This document shows, in pieces, positions 36,764 to 46,246 of a stretch of DNA of 64,000 bases. The translations under genes and the position numbers were made by a program. The notes beneath the pieces were generated by a model. The model was not told the origin of the DNA. It saw only the letters and a list, made by a program, of their open reading frames with translations, and ran no database searches. The DNA lies in the NCBI GenBank assembly GCA_910585345.1, contig CAJUDS010000013.1, positions 7,299-71,298 on the forward strand, written 5' to 3'. The stretch comes from an uncultured Lachnospiraceae bacterium. GTDB taxonomy: Bacteria > Bacillota > Clostridia > Lachnospirales > Lachnospiraceae. Numbering within the stretch: position 1 is the first letter of the stretch; the number at the start of each line of letters is the position of its first letter.

Positions 36764-37948
36764 TTATCCCAGGCTGTCTCTGTAAATCTGCAGCATATCC
36801 GCCTCCTGCAGTACCTTTGCGCTGCCCTTCTTCCCGCCGCAGGCAACGGCGCATTTGTGTGCCAGCTCCGCAAGCTGCTCCCCCGTCGGCGCAATCCCCA
36901 GTTCCTTCAAAGAAGTAGGCATACCAATCCTGCGGTAAAAGTTCTCCATGGCCGTAATCCCTCTGCGCGCCGTCTCCTGCGCGTCCTCACCTGCCTCTAC
37001 GCCCATCACGTTTACCGCAAATTTTTCAAAGCGCGGCAGACAGTCCCTGTATACATACCGCGCCCAGCTTCCCCACACCGCGGCCAGACCGGCGCCATGC
37101 GCCACATCAAACATACCGCCCAGCTCATGCTCCAACGCATGAGAAGAAAAATCGGACGCCGCAATACCGCAGCCCGTCAGCCCGTTATGAGAAAGGCTCC
37201 CCGCCCACATAATCTCCGCACGGGCATCATAATTTCCCGGTTCGTCACGCAGTATTTCCGCATATTTCAGCACCGTCCGCATCAGCCCTTCCGCAATGCT
37301 GTCCGTCAGTTCCATACCGCCCCCATTTACAAAATACCGCTCCATCGTATGCATCAGAATATCCGTGCAGCCACAGGCTGTCTGATAAGCGGGCAGGCTC
37401 ATCGTCAGAACCGGATTCATAATGGCAAACTTCACACGGCAGGCGTTACTGCTGCACCCTCTTTTGATGCCTCCCTCGTCTTTTGTAATCACGGAAGAGT
37501 CGCTCATTTCACTCCCGGCCGCGGCAATCGTCAGTACCACACCGATGGGCAGACAGGCCTGCGGTTTCCTCTTCCGGTCATAGAAATCCCATACATCGCC
37601 TTCATTGGCCAGACCATATCCGATGGCCTTGGCGGAGTCGATCACACTCCCGCCGCCCACTGCCAGAATAAAATCCACGCCTTCCTTTCTGCACAGTTCT
37701 ATGCCCTCATATACAAGGGACAGCCTGGGATTCGGAACCACGCCGCCCAAAGCCACATAGGATAGTCCCGCCTCCGCAAGGCTCTTTTCAATCCTGTCCA
37801 GCAGCCCGGACCTTCTGGCGCTGCCGCCGCCGTAATGAAGCAATACTTTTTTACAATTCTGCTCCTTTACAAGCTCCCCTGTCTGCTGCTCCGCATCTTT
37901 CCCGAATATAACGCGTGTCGGTGTGTAATACTGAAAACCACTGCTCAT
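36764..37948 (-). CDS. Iron-containing alcohol dehydrogenase (BDH/YqhD-like)
   Basis: 394 residues. The NAD(P)-binding loop GGGSVIDSAKAIGYG is clear. The metal-binding region includes CGCTDILMHTMERYF, HALEHELGGMFDVAHGAGLA with the expected aspartate and histidines. It reduces an aldehyde, or oxidises an alcohol, with NAD(P)H. The start at 37948 is supported by AAGGGAG; an upstream extension of 81 codons overlaps the ribokinase gene and has no family features. In the operon it could reduce glycolaldehyde or a related short aldehyde. Confidence 0.9.
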   Translation of the reverse strand: MSSGFQYYTPTRVIFGKDAEQQTGELVKEQNCKKVLLHYGGGSARRSGLLDRIEKSLAEAGLSYVALGGVVPNPRLSLVYEGIELCRKEGVDFILAVGGGSVIDSAKAIGYGLANEGDVWDFYDRKRKPQACLPIGVVLTIAAAGSEMSDSSVITKDEGGIKRGCSSNACRVKFAIMNPVLTMSLPAYQTACGCTDILMHTMERYFVNGGGMELTDSIAEGLMRTVLKYAEILRDEPGNYDARAEIMWAGSLSHNGLTGCGIAASDFSSHALEHELGGMFDVAHGAGLAAVWGSWARYVYRDCLPRFEKFAVNVMGVEAGEDAQETARRGITAMENFYRRIGMPTSLKELGIAPTGEQLAELAHKCAVACGGKKGSAKVLQEADMLQIYRDSLG

Positions 37949-37971
37949 AGATCCGCTCTCCCTTTTACGTC

Positions 37972-38865
37972 TCACTTTTCTTCCAGATTCGTATTCTCCA
38001 CTTCCTGTGCCGTCGGGATCGACTCTGCCGCGCCCATTCTCGACACTGCAATCGCCGATGCCTTCGCGCACCGCCGCAGCCGCTGCGCAATCGGCGTCCC
38101 TTCCAGCATGCCGGCAATAAAATATCCGGTAAACGTATCTCCTGCCGCCGTTGTATCCACCGCTTTTATCGTAAAGATTCCCTGACGGCATATTTGCTCT
38201 TTATGCCGGTATACGACGCCGTCTCCGCCGAGCGTCAGTACAACCTCCGCCTCGGGAAACTTTTCCGCCATCACATCCAGAATCCTCTCCGGCTCGTTTT
38301 CGCCGGAAATCTGCGCGCCTTCAATTTCATTGACGAGAAACACGGATATCTTTCCCATATCGCATGCATCCAGCGCTTCATTATAGGGAGATGGATTTAA
38401 CACAATCCGCATCCCTCTCTCATAAGCGGTATCAATAATGTACGGCAGCAGATTTACTTCATTCTGCAGCAGCAGGATATCACCCTTCCCAAAATTTGCA
38501 AGCACTTCATCCACGAAGTCTTTTGTAATCGCACGGTTACTCCCGCCATAGAGCAAAATACTGTTCTGTGCATTTTTGTCAAGCTGGATAATCGTATGGC
38601 CTGATTTGCCGGAAACCATGCGCACAAACTCCGTATCTACGCCGTTTCTTTTACACAAATCAAGAAATCCCTGTCCGTCCTCGCCTACCATGCCCGCGTG
38701 CTGTACCGGCACGCCTGCCTTCGCCAATGCAATCGACTGGTTCAGGCCCTTGCCGCCAAAGTGCGTTTCCAGTCCATAGCTGTCCATCGTCTCTCCGGCA
38801 AGGATCATATGATCTACCTTATACACATAATCATAATTCAGCGAACCGAAATTCAATACTTTCAT
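37972..38865 (-). CDS. Ribokinase family carbohydrate kinase
   Basis: 297 residues of the PfkB fold. The substrate-binding HFGGKGLNQSIALAKAG and the catalytic DTTAAGDTFTGYFIAG with its general-base aspartate are present. The closest well-known members are ribokinases (RbsK), but the operon has another sugar kinase, so the substrate is open. The ATG at 38865 follows GGGGTG; the longer frame adds unrelated residues. It lies between the LacI regulator and the alcohol dehydrogenase. Confidence 0.9.
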   Translation of the reverse strand: MKVLNFGSLNYDYVYKVDHMILAGETMDSYGLETHFGGKGLNQSIALAKAGVPVQHAGMVGEDGQGFLDLCKRNGVDTEFVRMVSGKSGHTIIQLDKNAQNSILLYGGSNRAITKDFVDEVLANFGKGDILLLQNEVNLLPYIIDTAYERGMRIVLNPSPYNEALDACDMGKISVFLVNEIEGAQISGENEPERILDVMAEKFPEAEVVLTLGGDGVVYRHKEQICRQGIFTIKAVDTTAAGDTFTGYFIAGMLEGTPIAQRLRRCAKASAIAVSRMGAAESIPTAQEVENTNLEEK

Positions 38866-38902
38866 AACCACACCCCTATCCTTTCCGTTTCCGAAACATC
38901 TG

Positions 38903-39898
38903 CTACAATGTCCGTACACTGTCCCGTTCCACAAATACAGTGGACACATATATTTTCGTCGTAACCGTATCCCCTTTGATTACTTCCCGTAATCTTCTGG
39001 CGACAATCCGCCCCATCTCCTGTTTCGGCACATAGAGCGTCGTCAGCGGCGTAGAGGCCACCGCCGCAAAAGGCAGATCATCGAATCCGATAATCGAGAC
39101 ATCCTCAGGGATCCGGATGCCGCTTTCCGTCATTGCCTTCATTGCGCCCAGAGCAACAATATCATTGTCCGCAATAAATGCAGTCGGCAGTTTCACATTT
39201 CTTTCCAGATGTTTTTTCATTTCCGTATAGGCGCTGTCCATCGTCGTGCCGACCGTCAGCGTATACTCCTCTCTGACAGGGAGATTCGCCCGCCGCATCG
39301 CCGACCGGTACCCCGCCCCCCTTGTCTGAAAAGGCGTAATCCGGAAATTACCTTTCAGATAACCGATTTCCGTATGCCCCTTCTCAATCAGATAACGCGT
39401 CGCATATCTAACCGAGTCTTCATTGTTAATCTGCACGGAATTAAAAGACATTTCACCGTTCCAGTAATCCACTACGACAAGCGGGTTGGTAATCTTTTTC
39501 AGCAGCTTCGTGTCCTCTGCCATCATTTCTGTCCCCAGCATAACGATCGCAGAAGATTTATCGCTTAACAGGTTTCTGACCTGTTCCTCATAATCGGCAT
39601 CTCTTACGTCCAGACTGCTCATAACCATATCCATGCCGTTTTCCCGGCACTCCTGTTCGATTCCTGTCAGCATCAGCGGGAAAAAAGGAGTGTCCTCTAC
39701 GACGCTGCCATTTCTCTTAAAAGTGACAAATTTCAATTTGGTGATACGACTCTCGTCAAAGTATCCCAGGTCATGCGCCGCCTTCAGTACCCGTGCGGCC
39801 GTATCCGCGTTCACACCCCTTTTGTAATTCAGGGCATTGGAGACAGTTGCCATGGAAACACCTGTTATCTCACTAATCTGTTTCATGCTTACTTTCAT
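38903..39898 (-). CDS. LacI family transcriptional regulator
   Basis: 331 residues. The N-terminal helix-turn-helix MKQISEITGVSMATVSNALN is followed by a hinge and a periplasmic-binding-protein-like effector domain ending in RRLREVIKGDTVTTKIYVST. It probably controls the surrounding operon in response to the sugar or a phosphorylated intermediate. Candidate operators lie before the binding-protein gene (49537-49823). The start at 39898 is chosen on family length. Confidence 0.92.
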   Translation of the reverse strand: MKVSMKQISEITGVSMATVSNALNYKRGVNADTAARVLKAAHDLGYFDESRITKLKFVTFKRNGSVVEDTPFFPLMLTGIEQECRENGMDMVMSSLDVRDADYEEQVRNLLSDKSSAIVMLGTEMMAEDTKLLKKITNPLVVVDYWNGEMSFNSVQINNEDSVRYATRYLIEKGHTEIGYLKGNFRITPFQTRGAGYRSAMRRANLPVREEYTLTVGTTMDSAYTEMKKHLERNVKLPTAFIADNDIVALGAMKAMTESGIRIPEDVSIIGFDDLPFAAVASTPLTTLYVPKQEMGRIVARRLREVIKGDTVTTKIYVSTVFVERDSVRTL

Positions 39899-39939
39899 AA
39901 CCACTTTTCCCTCTGTCGGCGCCTGACCCGATAATGTCT

Positions 39940-41418
39940 TTATTTTGTCATAACCATCCGCACAGCATCTTTCCATCCCTCGTAGCGCTGCGTCCTGATG
40001 CGCCCTTCTATTTTAGAATTATAACTGGTTCTTTGCATTTTCTCAAATATTTTTTGATCGAATATGCCTGCCGCCATACCTGCCGCATAAGCGGCGCCGA
40101 TTCCCGACAGTTCCTCTGCCTCCGGTACCCTTACAGGAATCCCGAGCTGGTCGCTTTGGAACTGCATCAGATAGCTGTTTCCGGTTGGTCCGCCGTCTAC
40201 ACGCAGCTCTTCCATCGCAATACCGGACGCCTCCCGCATCGCTTCTACGATATCCGTAATCTGGTAGGCAATACAATCAAGCGCAGCACGTACAATCTCC
40301 GCCTTGCCGGTCGTTCTCGTAATGCCGCAGATCACCGCCGATGCCTGACTGTCCCAATAGGGGGCTCCCAGGCCTGAAAACGCGGGCACAAGATACGTTC
40401 TGTCGCCTTCCGCCGCTTCCCTTGCCAGTGTCTCTGTTTCCGCCGCGCTGGAAATCAGTTTCACATCATCTTTCAGCCATGTAATGACAGCGCCCGTATA
40501 GTTGATATTGCCTTCCAGCACATAATTGACTTTACCATCCATCGACCACGCCAGCGATGTCACTACGCCGCTGTCCGCAAATACAGGCGTCTCTCCGGTG
40601 TTCATCATAATCGAAGAGCCGGTTCCGTAAGTAGCCTTTACCATCCCTTTTTTCAGGCATCCCTGACCAAACAGCGCCCCATGGGAATCTCCCAGTACGC
40701 CCCGGATCGGAATCGGCCGGTCGAGAAACCCTTCAAAATCCGTTTCCCCATACATTCCATTAGAGTCCGTTACCTCCGCCATACACAACGGATGGATGCC
40801 GAACAGATTCAAAAGCTCCCCATCCCATGCAAGTGTTCTGATATTGAAAAGCTGTGTCCTGGAAGCATTGGAATAGTCCGTCTTAAAATGCTTTCCTCCG
40901 GTCAGCCGATAAACAAGAAAGCTGTCTATCGTACCGCAGGCTATTTTTCCCTCCTGCGCCTTTTCTTTTACGCCCTCTATATGCCGGAATATCCAGGCGA
41001 ATTTTGCCGCCGAAAAATACGGAGACAACCGCAGTCCCGTCCGCTCTCTGACCGTCTCCGCATAACCCCCTCTCTCTATCTCTTCACAAATCGAAGCGCC
41101 GCGCACACATTGCCAGACAACCGCATGACAGACCGGCCTGCCTGTTTCCTTTTCCCAGCATACGGCCGTTTCCCTCTGATTACTGATGCCGAGCGCCGCC
41201 AGCTCCGACTTGTCTATTCCTGCTTTTTGAACCAGATCTTTTACCACCTGAATGGTATTTGCATAAATTTCGTTTCCATCATGGGATACCCAGCCACGTT
41301 CGTCTACAATTTGTTTATGAGGAAGGTCGCTCCTGCACAGAAGCCTTCCTTCCTCATCAAACAATAGAGCCTTTGTGCCCTGGGTACTCTGATCAATTCC
41401 CATCACATATCTGCCCAT
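39940..41418 (-). CDS. FGGY carbohydrate kinase, glycerol-kinase-like
   Basis: 492 residues, with the closest remembered pattern that of glycerol kinase (ISNQRETAVCWEK, PYFSAAKFAWI, TDYSNASRTQLFNI). The glycerol contacts known in E. coli GlpK are kept (Arg82, Glu83, Trp102, Tyr134, Asp244), but Ser245 replaces the glutamine, so the substrate is probably another polyol or ketose. No DHA-type partner or glycerol facilitator is nearby. It lies between the split transketolase and the LacI gene. The start is the ATG five bases after GGAGG. Confidence 0.88.
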   Translation of the reverse strand: MGRYVMGIDQSTQGTKALLFDEEGRLLCRSDLPHKQIVDERGWVSHDGNEIYANTIQVVKDLVQKAGIDKSELAALGISNQRETAVCWEKETGRPVCHAVVWQCVRGASICEEIERGGYAETVRERTGLRLSPYFSAAKFAWIFRHIEGVKEKAQEGKIACGTIDSFLVYRLTGGKHFKTDYSNASRTQLFNIRTLAWDGELLNLFGIHPLCMAEVTDSNGMYGETDFEGFLDRPIPIRGVLGDSHGALFGQGCLKKGMVKATYGTGSSIMMNTGETPVFADSGVVTSLAWSMDGKVNYVLEGNINYTGAVITWLKDDVKLISSAAETETLAREAAEGDRTYLVPAFSGLGAPYWDSQASAVICGITRTTGKAEIVRAALDCIAYQITDIVEAMREASGIAMEELRVDGGPTGNSYLMQFQSDQLGIPVRVPEAEELSGIGAAYAAGMAAGIFDQKIFEKMQRTSYNSKIEGRIRTQRYEGWKDAVRMVMTK

Positions 41419-41477
41419 TTTTACCTCCATGGGCCAAACGGACAAAACCGCATATCCGCCTGGCCCTTCAGCCAACA

Positions 41478-41499
41478 GCCCCGCTGCCTTCGGCGGGGC
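41478..41499 (-). other. GC-rich hairpin between transketolase and kinase genes
   Basis: GCCCCGC (41478-41484) and GCGGGGC (41493-41499) form a perfect 7-bp stem with an eight-base loop. There is no T-run, so it looks like an mRNA stability or processing element within the operon rather than a terminator. Confidence 0.45.
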
Positions 41500-41540
41500 A
41501 TCCGTCTTTCACAAGCGCCTGCCTTATCATTTCATAACAT

Positions 41541-42473
41541 TTACCGGAGCGCTTCTTCCACTGTTTTTGCAATGCCTTCCGCATTCAATCCATAGTAATC
41601 AAATACTTCTTTGGAAGTGCCTGTGATCACAGGCGCATCCGGCAGCGCAAGACTGACCACTTTTTTCGGACAGTCTGCGGCAACCACCTGACTCACCATA
41701 GCGCCCATGCCGCCGAACGGCGCATGTTCTTCCGCCGTCACTACGACTTTCGCATTTCGCGCCGCTTTCAGGATTCCTTCCCTGTCAAGCGGTTTCACAC
41801 AGTACAGATCAAGCACCGTTGCGCGGATGCCTTTGCCTTTTAAGATTTCCGCCGCCTGATACGCAGGATATACCATTTCGCCGCAGGCAATGATTGCGGC
41901 GTCCGGTCCTTCGCATAATACGGTTGCCCGGTCCATTACAAAAGGACAATTGTCCTCTGTGTAAATGTCTTCCACGGCATTTCTTCCCACACGCACGTAA
42001 GCCGGTTTCTCATCCTGCAAAAGCGCCTCGATCAGCTTTGCGGTCTGGAACCTGTCGCTCGGCAGATATACACGCATATTGGGTATCGCGGACATAGCCG
42101 CGATATCCTGCGCGGAATGATGGCTCATGCCAAGTGCGCCATAACTGATCCCCCCGCTGATGCCGATCAATGTGACATTGGTATCGGAATATGCCACATC
42201 CACTTTGCACTGTTCATAGCTGCGGGTGCTTAAGAAACAGGCCGGAGATGCCGCAAACGCCTTTTTTCCGCACTTTGCAAGTCCGGCGGCAATACTAACC
42301 AGATTCTGCTCCGCAATCCCCGTCTCAACAAAATTTTCCGGATATTCCTTTGCAAAGGGCGCCAGAGAGGCGCTTCCCCTGGAATCGCTGCACAACACTA
42401 CGATGTCCTTATCCGCCTTTACCTTCTCCATCAGCACTTCGCAAATCGCCTGGCGGTTCGGTATTTTATTCAT
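41541..42473 (-). CDS. Transketolase, C-terminal subunit
   Basis: 310 residues covering the pyrimidine-binding and C-terminal transketolase domains (AEQNLVSIAAGLAKCGKKAFA, then GYRG-like ISYGALGMSHHSAQD). It forms the thiamine-diphosphate enzyme with the N-terminal subunit encoded immediately upstream, with a one-base gap. Split transketolases of this size include the apulose-4-phosphate transketolase AptA/AptB. AGGAGG lies nine bases before the ATG; the longer frame overlaps the upstream gene. Confidence 0.92.
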   Translation of the reverse strand: MNKIPNRQAICEVLMEKVKADKDIVVLCSDSRGSASLAPFAKEYPENFVETGIAEQNLVSIAAGLAKCGKKAFAASPACFLSTRSYEQCKVDVAYSDTNVTLIGISGGISYGALGMSHHSAQDIAAMSAIPNMRVYLPSDRFQTAKLIEALLQDEKPAYVRVGRNAVEDIYTEDNCPFVMDRATVLCEGPDAAIIACGEMVYPAYQAAEILKGKGIRATVLDLYCVKPLDREGILKAARNAKVVVTAEEHAPFGGMGAMVSQVVAADCPKKVVSLALPDAPVITGTSKEVFDYYGLNAEGIAKTVEEALR

Positions 42474-42474
42474 A

Positions 42475-43299
42475 TCACAGCGCCTCCTTTCTTTCGGCAA
42501 AATCTTTGATGATCTGCGCATACTCTTCCGGGGTCGGCACTTTATGATGCCAGCCCGCTTTATCCTCCATGACTGCGGAGCCACAGCCTTTGACCGTGTT
42601 GGCAATGACAACGGACGGACGGCCTTTTACGCCTTTTGCCTCCTCAAACGCCGCAAGCAGACTGTCAATATCATTGCCGTTCTTTACATCAATAACATGC
42701 CAGCCAAAGCTGCCGAACCGCTCATGCAGATCGTCATGCGCCATCACTTCTTCGGTGCCGCCGGAAATCTGCAGCCGGTTTCTGTCTACGACCGCGCAGA
42801 GATTATCCAGTTTATAATGCGCTGCCGCCATCGCGCCTTCCCATACGCTTCCTTCCGCCAGTTCACCATCGCCCATCACCGTATAGACACGATATGTACG
42901 CCCGTCCATCTTGCCTGCCAGCGCCATCCCTACGCTCACCGGCAGACCATGTCCGAGAGAGCCGGAGTTCATCTCAATGCCAGGCAGCTTATTATTCGGA
43001 TGTCCGATATATTTAGAACCGAACTTGCTGAAATTCTCTATCACCTCTTCAATCGGGAAAAACCCTTTCTTTGCCAGCACCGCATACAATGCCTCCACGC
43101 AGTGCCCCTTGCTCATTACAAAACGGTCCCTGTCCGGATCATCCTGATTTTCGGGACTAATGTTCATTACGCCGAAATAGAGGGCGATCAGCGTATCGAT
43201 TACGCTCATATCGCCGCCAATATGGCCGCCTTTTCCTTCTACAATCATGTCTATGACATTCTTTCGCAGGTCATAAGACATTGTTTTTAAATCTGCCAT
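42475..43299 (-). CDS. Transketolase, N-terminal subunit
   Basis: 274 residues with the thiamine-diphosphate-binding domain. SKGHCVEALYAVLAKKGF, GSLGHGLPVSVGMALAG, and the Mg/ThDP motif MGDGELAEGSVWEGAM are visible. It pairs with the C-terminal subunit in a two-gene unit. It follows the isomerase gene by 21 nt. The combination with an aldose isomerase and an FGGY kinase is that of the apiose pathway, in which the enzyme cleaves apulose 4-phosphate. Confidence 0.93.
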   Translation of the reverse strand: MADLKTMSYDLRKNVIDMIVEGKGGHIGGDMSVIDTLIALYFGVMNISPENQDDPDRDRFVMSKGHCVEALYAVLAKKGFFPIEEVIENFSKFGSKYIGHPNNKLPGIEMNSGSLGHGLPVSVGMALAGKMDGRTYRVYTVMGDGELAEGSVWEGAMAAAHYKLDNLCAVVDRNRLQISGGTEEVMAHDDLHERFGSFGWHVIDVKNGNDIDSLLAAFEEAKGVKGRPSVVIANTVKGCGSAVMEDKAGWHHKVPTPEEYAQIIKDFAERKEAL

Positions 43300-43320
43300 C
43301 TTTCCTTCCTTTCCCGCGTA

Positions 43321-44721
43321 TCATTCACCGCGCAGATATGCCTTTACCTCTTCTTCCACCGGATCGTACAGATCAGGCTTCACGCCGATATATTTGCATG
43401 CCTCATACAGTACCGGCACCACGTCTTTGTGGATACCCACACAATGATGGATATACGGTCCTTCCACGATCTTTGCCTCCAGACGTTTGATATTCTCCAC
43501 CTCTACCCACAGATAGGTGCCCATACCTTTCGGGCCGTCAACGCCTTTGGCATTGCCCAGCAGAAGTGAATATTCTCCGTTGTCGCCGTCAAAACGCGCC
43601 AGCGTCACAGACCCGTGCTTTGCCTCCGCCGTGATGGCGCCGGGATGATCAAATGCAAGCGGATAGGTAATCTGCGGTTTTTCTTTCGCACAGGAGAGAG
43701 GCCACGGGCCGCAGTGCTGCAGCAGCTCGCCGTTTTCAATATCCGGATGCCGGATCGTCCAGTCCGCAAAAAAGCTCCTCGTATCATCCAGCGCGGCCGC
43801 CTCTACCATAAGAGCCGTAACCGCCCCATGGATATCCGTTTCACATACTACAGGAATGCCTTCTTCATTGAGCAGCGCGTTGGCAGCGCACGGCATAATG
43901 CCGATCTCACTCTGTAACTGATTCCAGCACTGGATTGCCGCAGCCTGACAGCCGTATTTTTGAACCAGGCCGCTCATGGCCACCTTCAGCGCCGCCACGT
44001 TTTCCAGCTCTTCCTCTTTGATTTTAATCTCCATGTTCTCACGGCAGTACGCGATCACTTTCGCCACTTCTGTGCCTTCTTCTTTTGCCTGTTTCATGGC
44101 ATCCGTCAGTTCCGGCATCGGAATAGGCGCAAGCTGGATATTAAATTTTTCGAGCAGCTCACCCTCATTGCACATCGTTGACCAGAACTCAAACGGACGT
44201 GTGGAAATCTGCAGTATCCGTATATTCCGAAATCTTTTAACGACATTGCACACCGCCATAAAATCTCTCAGACCACGTTCAAATACCGGATCGTCCACAC
44301 GGCAGTTTGTCATATAAGTAAACGGAATGCGGAATCTTCTCAACACTTTGCCGGTAGCGAAAAGGCCGCACTGCGTATCGCGCAGACGCACCCCGTCCGG
44401 CTCCGGCCTCTCATCCAGAGGCCCCCATAAAAGTACCGGCACCCCCAAATCTTTTGCCAGTCTTGCACATTCAAATTCTGTCCCGAAATTTGCATGCGGC
44501 AGGAAAAGTCCGTCCACTCCTTCCGCTTTAAACTTCTCCGCAATCTTTACCCTGTCGCCGTCGTCATAAAGCAGGCCTTCCGCATTGATATCCGTAATGT
44601 CTACAAAATCAATGCCCAGCTCTTCCAATTTGTCTGCAATAATGCCCCTGTATTTGATGGCGTCAGGTGCGCTGAAAATACTTCTTCTTGTCGGTGCATA
44701 ACCAATTTTAACATGTGCCAT
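43321..44721 (-). CDS. L-fucose/L-arabinose isomerase-like protein
   Basis: 466 residues. The pattern (LPHANFGTEFECARLAKDL, KYGCQAAAIQCWNQLQSEIG, CETDIHGAVTALMVEAA) matches the L-fucose isomerase-like family of metal-dependent aldose-ketose isomerases. Glu and Asp in the ETDIHGA and nearby acidic segments are probable metal ligands, inferred from the family. It is preceded by an RbsD-like mutarotase and followed by transketolase, so it likely produces the ketose that the FGGY kinase phosphorylates. Confidence 0.85.
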   Translation of the reverse strand: MAHVKIGYAPTRRSIFSAPDAIKYRGIIADKLEELGIDFVDITDINAEGLLYDDGDRVKIAEKFKAEGVDGLFLPHANFGTEFECARLAKDLGVPVLLWGPLDERPEPDGVRLRDTQCGLFATGKVLRRFRIPFTYMTNCRVDDPVFERGLRDFMAVCNVVKRFRNIRILQISTRPFEFWSTMCNEGELLEKFNIQLAPIPMPELTDAMKQAKEEGTEVAKVIAYCRENMEIKIKEEELENVAALKVAMSGLVQKYGCQAAAIQCWNQLQSEIGIMPCAANALLNEEGIPVVCETDIHGAVTALMVEAAALDDTRSFFADWTIRHPDIENGELLQHCGPWPLSCAKEKPQITYPLAFDHPGAITAEAKHGSVTLARFDGDNGEYSLLLGNAKGVDGPKGMGTYLWVEVENIKRLEAKIVEGPYIHHCVGIHKDVVPVLYEACKYIGVKPDLYDPVEEEVKAYLRGE

Positions 44722-44752
44722 ACTCTCTCCTCCTTTTCGGATCAGGCATCCC

Positions 44753-45154
44753 CTAAGCAGGAAACGCCACGCCCGCTCTTAAAATAATATTGGGATATGG
44801 TGTAAATTCACCTGTTCTCACCGCGAATCTGCATGATGCCGACCGTTTTTTCAATTCCGTGTGCGCAATCTTTTCCTCCTCGGCTGTTGGCAGCTTTTCC
44901 CGGATATATGCCAGCAATTCGGGATTTTTTTCGTCGATTTCTTCCGCAATCGTGTACGCTTCAATCTCTGTTTCGTCCAAAACCGCATCCATTACCTGCC
45001 GAAACGTAGGTACACCGCCGCAGAGCGCCAAATCCACAACTGTCACACCGGCCGGAATCGGCATGCCCGCGTCGCCCACCATAAACGTATCCTTATGTCC
45101 CAGAGCGGCGATCAGTCCGATCAGCTGCGCGTTTAAAATACCCCTTTTTTTCAT
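44753..45154 (-). CDS. RbsD/FucU-family sugar mutarotase
   Basis: 133 residues. MKKRGILNAQLIGLIAALGH carries His20, the position of the catalytic histidine in RbsD. The segments VGDAGMPIPAGVTVVDLAL and the C-terminal FTPYPNIILRAGVAF are typical. It interconverts pyranose and furanose forms of the imported sugar. The start at 45154 follows AAAGGA; a longer frame adds 34 unrelated residues. It lies between the importer permease and the isomerase. Confidence 0.92.
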   Translation of the reverse strand: MKKRGILNAQLIGLIAALGHKDTFMVGDAGMPIPAGVTVVDLALCGGVPTFRQVMDAVLDETEIEAYTIAEEIDEKNPELLAYIREKLPTAEEEKIAHTELKKRSASCRFAVRTGEFTPYPNIILRAGVAFPA

Positions 45155-45185
45155 GTTTCTTTTCCTTTCCGTTTCCCGCAAAAAA

Positions 45186-46229
45186 CTATTTGTTTTCATT
45201 ACGCGCCTGCAGCGCCATTTTTGCCTGCAGATTTCTCTGTGTCTGGTCGATAACAACCGCCAGGATAATGACCAGTCCGCGGATTACCTTCTGCCAGAAC
45301 TCAGACACACCGCACATCGTCATACCATCGTTGATTACACCAATCACAAACGCGCCGACTACCGTTCCCAGTATTGTGCCGGAACCGCCTGCCATAGACG
45401 TACCGCCCAGAACCGTCGCTGCGATTGCATTCATCTCCCAGCCATCGCCCGATGCAGGATGCGCTGCGGAAAGCTGCGCCGTGTTGATCATGCCTACCCA
45501 TGCCGCACAGAAACCGGAAATCATATAGACAAAGATTTTAATGCGGTCGGCTTTGATACCGGACAGTTTTGCAGACTTTTCATTGCCTCCCACGCCAAGC
45601 ACATACCATCCAAAAGGCATCTTTTTCAGTAAAACAACTGCGATTACGGCAAGTACGGCAAATACATAAACACCTGCCGGAATTCCCGCAATATTACTCC
45701 CCAATGACTTAAACCCCGTATTGCCAAGTCCTTCATAGCCTGCGATATCAGGGAATGTTGCGCCCCCAGAGCGCAGATTTGCAAAGCCGCGGCATATGTA
45801 CATCGTACCCAGGGTCGCGATAAACGGCGCCACGTTCAGTTTGGTAATAATCAGACCGTTAATCCATCCGATCAGAGCGCCGATCAGCAGCATGAGAATC
45901 ACGATAACGGGCACGCTGAAATATAATGTCACTCCGGCAAAGTGAATCGTCAAACCTTCCTGGATCAGACCGCCTGCCAGCATACCGATCAGACCCACTA
46001 CCGAACCGACCGACAGGTCAATGCCGCCCGTAATGATGACAAAGGTCATGCCCAGCGCCAAAATGCCATACAACGCTACATGTTTCGCAATCATGGTCAT
46101 TGTGGACGGATCCAAAAAATTATCTTTTACAATACTGAAAAATACGATTAATATAATCAGAACAATAAATGTCCGGCCCTTCAACAGGGTCATCAACATC
46201 TGGTTGGAATTCATTTTTTTCGTTTTCAT
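45186..46229 (-). CDS. Sugar ABC transporter permease (RbsC-like)
   Basis: 347 residues, about ten membrane helices. The core VITGGIDLSVGSVVGL near the N-terminus and NAIAATVLGGTSMAGGSGTILGT (read here as AATVLGGTSMAGG) are the family marks. It forms the membrane channel of a CUT2-type importer with the ATPase upstream. It lies 17 nt after the ATPase gene and 31 nt before the RbsD-like gene. Confidence 0.95.
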   Translation of the reverse strand: MKTKKMNSNQMLMTLLKGRTFIVLIILIVFFSIVKDNFLDPSTMTMIAKHVALYGILALGMTFVIITGGIDLSVGSVVGLIGMLAGGLIQEGLTIHFAGVTLYFSVPVIVILMLLIGALIGWINGLIITKLNVAPFIATLGTMYICRGFANLRSGGATFPDIAGYEGLGNTGFKSLGSNIAGIPAGVYVFAVLAVIAVVLLKKMPFGWYVLGVGGNEKSAKLSGIKADRIKIFVYMISGFCAAWVGMINTAQLSAAHPASGDGWEMNAIAATVLGGTSMAGGSGTILGTVVGAFVIGVINDGMTMCGVSEFWQKVIRGLVIILAVVIDQTQRNLQAKMALQARNENK

Positions 46230-46246
46230 AGTCCGCTCCTTCCCGT

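Noticed and set aside
37949..38191. N-terminal extension of the iron alcohol dehydrogenase frame
   Set aside because: The extra 81 codons are the shifted frame of the ribokinase gene, lack family features, and a Shine-Dalgarno supports the later ATG.
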